DNA from: Stereum hirsutum FP-91666 SS1
Lineage: Eukaryota > Basidiomycota > Agaricomycetes > Russulales > Stereaceae
Length of the DNA: 64,000 nucleotides
Assembly: GCF_000264905.1 (NCBI RefSeq)
Contig: NW_006763138.1
Coordinates: 868,224-932,223, forward strand
Direction of reading: 5' to 3'
Below are positions 56,742-64,000 of the stretch, one piece after another (the stretch's first letter is position 1; the number at the start of each line of letters is the position of its first letter). Made by a program: the position numbers and the translations under genes. Under the pieces are notes generated by a model. The model was not told where the DNA came from and made no database searches. It worked only from the letters and a program-made list of their open reading frames with translations.

Positions 56742-58240
56742 TCAGACCTTCAATTCACCACGAGAAGCAGTCCAGCAGACCTTTGCCCTCTCCTCGAACG
56801 CAGCTTTCGCTCCCTGTTCATCTCCCTTCACCCACTTCTGCATGGCATCACCCTGCAGTCCTCGGCCGAATGAGAACGTACTGTGATAATTCATTCAAGA
56901 TGTCAGCATCACTGATCAATGCATTTAACGAAGGCACGTACAGCGGAGGCAGACGTGCGAGTGGAGAGGGAGCCTGGGAGGTATTGACGATATGGTTGAT
57001 CTTGTGGAGGTATAGAGCAGCGTCGGAGTCGGACAGACCACCTGGTAAGAAGACATCAGGATAGAAGTAGAATGTTGATTGCAATTCAATGACGATGATA
57101 AAGGGTGCAGGGTACCTACCGGAAAGGAAGACAACACCCGCTACACCTATAGGAACAGACCTGACAAGAGCTGTCGCTGTGGCGAGTGCGATATCATCCG
57201 CCGAGGTCGTCTTTCTCGATGGATGCTTCAACCCGGGTTGAGCGAACGAAGGCTTGATCAACGACCCTGCGCCACAATCACAAAGAATGAACCAACGATC
57301 TCCAAGCGAAGAGACCGGACAGCTAGTCGTCCCACCTTCTAACAGTACCCCATACTGCAAGCACTTTGCATAGATCATACTAATAATCTTCACATGCACC
57401 TCCACACTCCTCCCCAACGTCGCATCCGCACTGAAATCCACATCCGGCTCCACAATAGGCACTAACCCCACCATCTGGCTGACCGCGGCAAACCTGGCTA
57501 GAGCATCCGCCTGGGCCTCCAATGCTGCGTGTGTGGGATACTGGGCCGCGTCGCAGAGGATCGGGGCTCGCCATTTGCTGAAGCGGGCGCCGGCGGTGTG
57601 GGCCGCTTGGAGACGGGGGAAGAGGTCGTCGAGGCCTTGGGTGGAGGGTTCTGGGGGAGAGATGGGGAGAGGGTGGGAGTCGGTGTCGGCGCGGACGCCG
57701 GGGATTATTCCACGTTTGGAGAGGAGGGGGGCGAGGCCGAAGTCGTGGAGAGTTTCAGAGAAGAGGATGACGCCAGAGATGTAGTCTACAAAACAAGGCG
57801 GTATTGGCATTCATAAGTTCCATCGACCAAAGACAGAGAGATACTATGGTTCGTACTGACCAGTCGGAAGTGATTCATAAAGACATTCTCGCCATCTCTT
57901 CCTCTGCTCGCGCTTCTCTTCCACCGACAGAGATGTAGATTTCCCGTTCTCACCGGCTGCAGCAATGAGACGAGCCTCGATACCTTATACAAGCCAAGAT
58001 CGGCCGTCACGAACCATATCGAACCCATACTCTCCTAGCACTCTCACCTTCGGGGGTTTCATCCGTGGCGTAGATGCCTTTACCGCGAGGGCTCACGAGC
58101 GCATTCGCTGTGGCAATTAGCTCCTGCGCACGTTTGACTTTGTGGTATGGATAGAGATAAGAGGTATTATCGATATCGATGGCAGCACCGGTCGAAAAGA
58201 CGTAGCCTGGAGTACTTGTGCTATTGAGATCGGTAGACAT
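56742..58240 (-). CDS. Fructose-bisphosphate aldolase, class I
   Basis: Schiff-base (metal-independent) aldolase of glycolysis and gluconeogenesis. N-terminus: AQELIATANALVSPRGKGIY, ATDETPEG joined to IEARLIAAAGENGKS (binds the substrate phosphate side; DE corresponds to the conserved active-site pair). Then DYISGVILFSETLHDF, GIIPGVRADTD and GARFSKWRAPILCD, with the conserved SKWR lysine. Next are GLVPIVEPDVDF, with the active-site glutamate, and an intron-split VLLEGSLIKPSFAQPGLKHP that holds the Schiff-base lysine. GVAGVVFLSGGLSDSDAALY and TFSFGRGLQGDAMQKW follow. It ends CWTASRGELKV and lacks the roughly 19-residue flexible tail with terminal Tyr found in animal enzymes. All catalytic lysines are present. 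Fungi commonly rely on the zinc class II enzyme. Confidence 0.9.
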
Positions 58241-58704
58241 ACTAAGGACAACTTGAAGCGAGGGCTACTAGTAGGATGAGTTATGTCAAGTCCCCGTATC
58301 GAGAACGCTGAGACCAAGTGAGAAGAAATAGTAGCCTCTTTTATATATATCATCGTCCCAGAATAACCAGAAGTCAGGAGAGAGCCTCTTTGCGGAAACC
58401 GACGTCAGTACTTGTTCTCATGACTTGGCACCGTGCGCTGTCCTGGTCTTCGAGCTAGAGTTAGTTCATATCGACTCGGACTTGAGAGCTACGCGAAACA
58501 AAACGCTTCAGCTGACGCATCTTATAGCGTTATATAGATGGTCAGCAGGCTGTGGGATGAGCAAAACGAGAGCGAGCAGATGTAGGACACAGGAAAGCGG
58601 AAATCCGTGGTGGTTGAAAGCGGCGAAGTTGGGTGGCGAGCGGATGCACATCCATCCGAGCCATAGAACAGGGTTAGGGCTTAACTTCTCTTCAGCCAAC
58701 GGCC
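58241..58704. other. Divergent promoter region
   Basis: Serves the aldolase (minus) and the small mitochondrial-looking gene (plus). No gene seen. Confidence 0.4.
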
Positions 58705-59272
58705 ATGCAACGCTCAAGTTCGACTTTATTCCGCTCTTTGCTCCGACAAAGAAATATTGCTCAACCAACACGTCGGTTTGCATCTAAGCAGACACCTAGT
58801 CCAGCTCCATCATCACCTCCAACACCACCTCCTGAGCCAGAATATGACTTCGAGCACCTACCACCAGTAAAACCACGCTTGGTCACGATTTCCAACACAC
58901 TCAGATGGATTCTCATTCCTGGTGCGTATAGCTTGCTTTTGGGATGTAGTTCATGTATTAATATTTGCAACTCGATACTCTTGGGAATACCATCGGCGCA
59001 GGTGTTCTCGGGTACGCCGTGTTCGTCTACGACTTTGGGCCACAGGACCATGTATTCCGACCAGTTCGTCAACATGCTTTCCCATTATGCATATTCCACC
59101 CATGCTAATGCGTCACGTACTTCCATAGCCTCGAAGATGGTTGCAGACACAGATAGATGCATTCTGGACATTGTCTCCCGCTGAACAGAAGCTCTTGAAC
59201 GCGGACGCCACAGACGGATCTACTTCTTTCCAAGAAGAATTAAAACAGGCAGAGAAGCCAGCACCTCCATAG
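58705..59272 (+). CDS. Small mitochondrial-looking membrane protein, unrecognised
   Basis: About 135 residues from three exons. MQRSSSTLFRSLLRQRNIAQ then PTRRFASKQT is a presequence-type start. A proline-rich linker follows (PSSPPTPPPEPEYDFEHLPP), then ISNTLRWILIP. After an intron GVLGYAVFVYDFGPQDHVFR completes a single membrane helix with a short acidic loop. The last exon has RRWLQTQIDAFWTLSPAEQK and ends EKPAPP. Probably an inner-membrane protein. No function recognised. Donors are GTGCGT and GTTCGT. Confidence 0.7.
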
Positions 59273-59775
59273 TTCCAGTTTAGAATCGGTATTGCTTGGT
59301 TTACTTTGCCGCATTGCGAACTGTGCGAAGAGCGCTTGTGGACGTGTGGTCTGTGTAGACGGTGGAAGTGATATGTGTGTGGCTCTGGACTATGGGTGTC
59401 CGGGAAAAGAATGGTGATAAAGTGCATATAATCTCAGGATCGAATACCTGCTAGACGTCGTTTCTGTACCGTGATACCGGTTCCAACACATTCATTACGC
59501 TTCCAAGTAATATATTCCATCGAAGTGGCCCATGTCTGTCCCTAGTGCGCGAAAGTTTGCCATTTGTATACAAGGTCACCTCGAGCATTACTGTAAGTAG
59601 CATACAAAGAAAGGCCGATTGTTCGAAGGTAGAGGCCATGGTTGTGTGGAAACAAAGCAGACAGCAAGGCGTCATTGAGGAAACGTCGGGGCGTAGAATT
59701 TTTCGGTTGACGCGTGTGTTTGGGAGGCTGGAGGAGTTTGAATCAAATCCTCATGAACTGTGCAGCTCAACGGCA
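59273..59775. other. Intergenic, nothing distinct
   Basis: Between two plus-strand genes. An open frame at 59545-60036 reads into the following gene in another frame and is not supported. Confidence 0.4.
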
Positions 59776-62471
59776 ATGGACTCGACAAACGGCGCCCCTC
59801 CGTCGTCCGCCCTCCCTCATCCTCAACCAGCCCACAATCCGTCCAGCTCGCTAGGTATCATATCTCATTACATCCAATTATCTTTCCTTTTGATCTGTAG
59901 TACTCACATCCACTTTCTTTGTCCCTTTTTTCTTCTTTTCACTACTTCCAGCCGACTTCGAGCAGCATGCCCTCAAACGCACCTACCTAGCCCTGCTACC
60001 CCCAACACAGCTCATAGAACTATGTCTAGCCTTTGAGTCTTATGCTCCGTTGCATATAAAGGGCTCCTTGTGGCCCGGGGATATCAGGCTTGCCATCGCT
60101 TCGCTCCAGGGCTCTCAGTCCGTCTTGCTCTCGACATCGAACAATGCTGCTGCCTCGTCCTCATCTTCTGGCAATGTTACCACCACGGCTCCAGCTCCCC
60201 CAACTCCCAGAGAGCCGCCCATCATGGACTCGTTACGAGAACCTACGCCTCCTGCTGCCGACCCTCCTGCTGTAGTGCCTCCCTCGACATCTCCAAATCA
60301 AAACCATCTCGCCAACGGCACAAGCTCTAATCAGTCGCAACCAGTCGCATCGTCTTCATCCCTAGCAAATCAGAATGCCACTGCCGCCCAGTCATCACCC
60401 GTCCCCGCTCCCGCCACACCTGCTCACGTCGCACAAAACATCGTCTCTGTATCATCACCTTTGCCTTCTCATGCTGTATCACAAACTCCTCAAACGTATC
60501 CGCCGCCTACCGCAGGAATTGGCGGACCTTATCCACACGCACCGTATGGCTTCGCTCAGAGTCGACCCGCCTTTCCTCACCATACCCCCTATTACCCTCC
60601 CCCAGGGTTCGCTTCCCAGTTCGGTCATCCCCATCATCCATATCCTTACCCTCCCGGTGGATACTCTCCACATCCGCCTCATTCGTATGCTACACCGCCA
60701 CCTCAGCAAGGGGCGTCCTCTAGTACAACTGCAGGTGCTCGCGGTTCGCCCTTTACCACTACACCTCTATCGCTCAACAGGAATCTCCAACCTCCTCCAC
60801 CTCATCCGACAATTCCTCCACATCCGCCCAGCTTACATCCACAGTACCCGCATGGCCTACCATTACCGCCACCAGACCCTAATATGCTTACCGCAGACGA
60901 TATTCCGAGTTATGAAGACATGATTGTGGAGGCTTTGAGCGAGCTGGGGGATCCGGAGGGTTGTCAGCCGAAGACGGTGTTCTCGTGGATGGCGAGCCAT
61001 TATCCGTTGCATCCGAATTTTAGGCCGAGTGCGAGTCAGGCGTTGCAGAAGGCGTTTAAGAGAGGAAGGTTGGAGAAGAGCGATGGTGAGAAGAAGTACA
61101 GGCTGAATCCTAGCTGGGATGGTGCGGTGAGTCCTTCGTTTCTGTGGAAAACAGATGTCTTGTGGATGTTATACAACTCCGGCGTATTCTTTGTGCTTAT
61201 CCCGTACGTTCCTCTATGCACAGACTTCTCGTAGGCATACTCGGAGACCCATGTCCAACGGCTTGATCATGCAGCCATCGCCCATGAACTCCTCACCATT
61301 CACAAACGCCCCACTCATGCATCATCATCATCATCAACCCGCCGGCAACTCTTCAACCGCCACCTTCCCCTACGGAGCACGTCCACCCGGCTCCAACGCA
61401 CCTGGCGCCGTTGCATACCCCGGTTTCCCTTCATACCAACCCTACAATCCTTCGTCTACCGCAGGGAACGCCACCACTGCGACCACGAATGGCGCCACAC
61501 CGGGTGCGTCTACGTCGACCAACGCGGATCCGACGCAAGGGTTGATCTCGATGGATGACGAAGATGGAGATGAGGAGGGAGTGGGCGAGGGAAGCGATGC
61601 TTGGGAGGCCGCACAGAATATCCTGAGGGCTATCAATTTTGGGTCGTTCTTCCAGGATCAGGGCAACAATCAACCTGCCGCCGGCGACTCATCGTCTGGA
61701 AATGCTCCTGCGGTAGAGAACGGTGCAGGGACGAGTGCGGATGGTGCACAGGAAGGAGAGTTAGCGAGGAATGGTCAGAATGCGGCTGCTGGTTCAAGTG
61801 TTCCTCCTGGTACTGGAGCTGCCGCGCCGTCGACGACAGACAGCAATGCTGTCCCACCCCCGGTCTTTGCGGGTGACTTCACCTTCAGTTCTATACATTC
61901 GCACACATCCAATGCACTCGGCACGAACAACGCCGCCAATGATATGAACCTTGCCAACGCCCTCGCCGCCGTCGCTTCGACTTCTACGTCTACTGCGACT
62001 TCGACGGCAAATCCGACTACGATCACGACGGTGTTGTCGAGTGAGGATCGGGCGGCCCTACAAGCGCAGCTGGCGCTTTTGGCGGCACAATTGGCGGAGA
62101 TTGCGGAGGATCCTGGGGTGGACGAGGAGGATGATATGGAAGAGGACGGGGATTGGGCTAGGATGGAGGTTGACGCAGTTGGTGGTCACGGAGAGGAAGG
62201 TGTAACATCTCCAGTACCCTCAGGTGGCGCCGGGACCGATGCCACACATGGTGATGCAGCAGATAGCAGGATGGATGGGGTCGAGACAGAGGCAGATAAC
62301 AGTCCTGCAGCGGGTGCACAAGCAGGATCTGGACGTGCCGGGGAAGGAGGAGAAGCCGTCGAGGGAGAGGAGGAGATTGATCAGCTGCAGGACGACGACG
62401 AAAGCGACGATGATATGGAGATGGTTCCCGTGCCCATCCATTCACCCTACGAGCAAGGGCTGCGAACATGA
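59776..62471 (+). CDS. Large protein with a linker-histone-fold (H15) domain
   Basis: Starts MDSTNGAPPSSALPHPQPAH. An intron (donor GTATCA after about 59852, acceptor TTCCAG near 59951) joins to ADFEQHALKRTYLALLPPTQ and LIELCLAFESYAPLHIKGSL. A disordered Ser/Pro/Ala/Tyr-rich region of about 250 residues follows. The ordered core is IPSYEDMIVEALSELGDPEG, CQPKTVFSWMASHYPLHPNF, RPSASQALQKAFKRGRLEKS and KYRLNPSW. This is the winged-helix pattern of histone H1/H5 (H15) domains. The second exon (from about 61275) is Pro/His/Asn-rich, then highly acidic (DMEEDGDWARMEVD, EEIDQLQDDDESDDDMEMV), ending YEQGLRT. The gene is too large and acidic for a normal H1. A chromatin or transcription role is inferred. 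Confidence 0.78.
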
Positions 62472-64000
62472 CCGCATCCTTGCGTCGATGTTGTATGTGA
62501 TATGTTGCGTCCTCTTTCGTCGTATCTCGTGTTCTTTCTGTGTTTTCCTGTCTCTTGCTATTCATGCAGATTTGCTTTGGAGCCACCGTGCTCGAACTCT
62601 CCTTGTGATCATAATAACACAAATGAACAAGATGCACATTCAAGCTGTCCAAGTTATCCGTGGCGTCCATCATGTCGTCCCAAACGTCCTCTTATCGTTC
62701 CATTTGCCATGGCATACCGCAGCAGCACGCCTCTGCACATCGGCTTCATTTATGGATGTCAAGATACCAAAGAGCTATGACCATTACAGTACCCGCTATA
62801 TTTACACCCATGCCGAGTTTCTCTTTCGAAATGGTCGTGGGGCTTCGCTGACGAGAACGGTTGCCAGTCATATTAGTGTGCTGCATCGCAACCATGAACA
62901 GATTGCCGCTCCTTGATCCCCAATCTGCTATCGTCTTCCCGATGCTGAGGGACGGCCAGCGACCTCGTTTACAAGTTCACAGACTTCTGTGCCAACAGTC
63001 ACTTAGTCCGAATTTTCCATGCGCAGATGGGTTGCCTGTGTCCATTTTCTCGACATGTCGAGCTTGCATGGAGGCTCGGAGCTGTCTGAATCGACAGACA
63101 CTGAGACACTTCATACCCACAGTCCAGCGTGTGACGCGTTTGACGGCCGCTCACCGGTAAGCTAGTTTTCTCGATCCGTAATTGACCTGCTATAACCGGT
63201 TTCTAAGCTTGACACCGACCCTTTCACGGCAAATTTCTTCCTTATACATCTATATCTCAGGATCGGGGTGCTCCATATGCCTAGTTAAAACTCCCGACTG
63301 GCATGCATATCCGAGAAAAATTCAGCACACTACTGCGCGTTCTCGGATGCCACAAGCAATTTGGTCGACGTGCAGCAGACAAGCTCAATATCCAAGCTCA
63401 ACGTTGGCATCATAATTAACCTCGTCTGGTCCAGTACTGGATGCCTGTCCGGTCCTACATCGTTACGGACAGGCATCCACTAGTGAGCTTGAACGACGAT
63501 CCGTGGTCGGCGCATTTGTGGAGAGCGCGATAAGCGGAGGAACGGATGGTTTATTCGGAAGTTGTACGGACTATTCTGCTACGTTGCGTCATTAGAACTG
63601 CGATCATAGTAGCAGATGTGCAGATGAATCAAAGTGGTGCCACAGAGCCATAGACTGACTTGGTGGAGTGGATAGGCGTAACACGGCGTGAATACGATAT
63701 ATTGCTTCAATACTTGTAAGCAATATCCCTCGAGTATCACTTCTCCACTTCTCAGCAAAGATGACTTTCCTTGTGCTCAGGTATGTTTTCGGCGAGGATG
63801 GAAAAATCATCGCCACTTTTACACGTCTGCGGCGATGTGGCGGAAGGAGAGGTTGTGGTCCGGATGCGTATGTATTTGGCGGGAAGATCCGGACAGCAGC
63901 GATATATTGAATCGTGCCGCCCCCCGAGTCCTTATACCGGTTGCTCTCCGATCTGCCAAATGTTGTCCGCCCCCCCCTCTTCCCACCTTTCTCCCTGCTT
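62472..64000. other. Gene-free 1.5 kb at the window end
   Basis: Short overlapping frames on both strands with no domain; 62502-62916 is largely 3' flank of the H15 gene. Contains the inverted repeat at 63438-63479. The extreme end has C-rich runs. Confidence 0.45.
63438..63479. repeat. Perfect 14-bp inverted repeat (hairpin)
   Basis: Arms TGGATGCCTGTCCG (63438-63451) and CGGACAGGCATCCA (63466-63479) are exact reverse complements around a 14-base loop. Pairing resumes imperfectly outside the arms (ACTAGT on the right against AGTAC on the left). No flanking target duplication was found by eye. Confidence 0.85.

Overview
The window is nuclear DNA of a filamentous basidiomycete, most likely an Agaricomycete mushroom. 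Genes lie on both strands about 2 kb apart. Nearly all are cut by many introns of about 40-80 bases with fungal donors (GTRNGT, often GTGCGT). The protein set is fungal: a yeast-type (Cet1) RNA triphosphatase, cofilin, alpha-actinin, porin, a Cdc25/Ych1-type rhodanese, a Ral2-like kelch/BTB protein, and a pair of DUF6535 proteins, a family known mainly from mushroom-forming fungi. All gene models were assembled by eye from conserved peptides and splice consensus, so exon edges are approximate.

Layout. 0.4-7.3 kb: mRNA-capping triphosphatase, ZIP-type metal transporter, phytanoyl-CoA-dioxygenase-like oxygenase and a short low-complexity protein, all on the minus strand, then a Mit_KHE1-family protein on plus. 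9.1-16.4 kb (plus): F-box/LRR protein, a polytopic membrane protein with a STELLO/DUF288-like C-terminal domain, and a TMA23-like G-patch nucleolar protein. 16.9-25 kb: TMEM223-like membrane protein (minus), secreted GH43 arabinanase-like enzyme, alpha-actinin and cofilin (all plus). 25.4-36.9 kb: two DUF6535 paralogues in inverted, tail-to-tail orientation, the plus copy decayed, enclosing VDAC/porin, a Ych1-like rhodanese phosphatase and COX20. 37.7-46 kb: CHFR-like RING E3 ligase with a repetitive tail, an acidic mitochondrial-looking protein, a DUF202 membrane protein and an unrecognised protein. 46.4-50.5 kb: kelch/BTB protein. 50.5-55.6 kb: about 5.2 kb with no convincing gene. 55.6-62.5 kb: pyridoxamine-phosphate oxidase, a class I fructose-bisphosphate aldolase, a small mitochondrial-looking protein and a large linker-histone-fold (H15) protein. 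The last 1.5 kb has no gene but holds a perfect 14-bp inverted repeat.

Themes. Mitochondrial functions recur (Mit_KHE1, TMEM223-like, VDAC, COX20 and small presequence-bearing proteins). Two genes form an actin module (alpha-actinin and cofilin are neighbours). The observations most worth checking are the inverted DUF6535 pair with one copy degenerating, candidate GC-AG introns in the F-box and alpha-actinin genes, a class I aldolase without the usual C-terminal tail, and a cluster of GGATCGRACC-like motifs upstream of PDX3.
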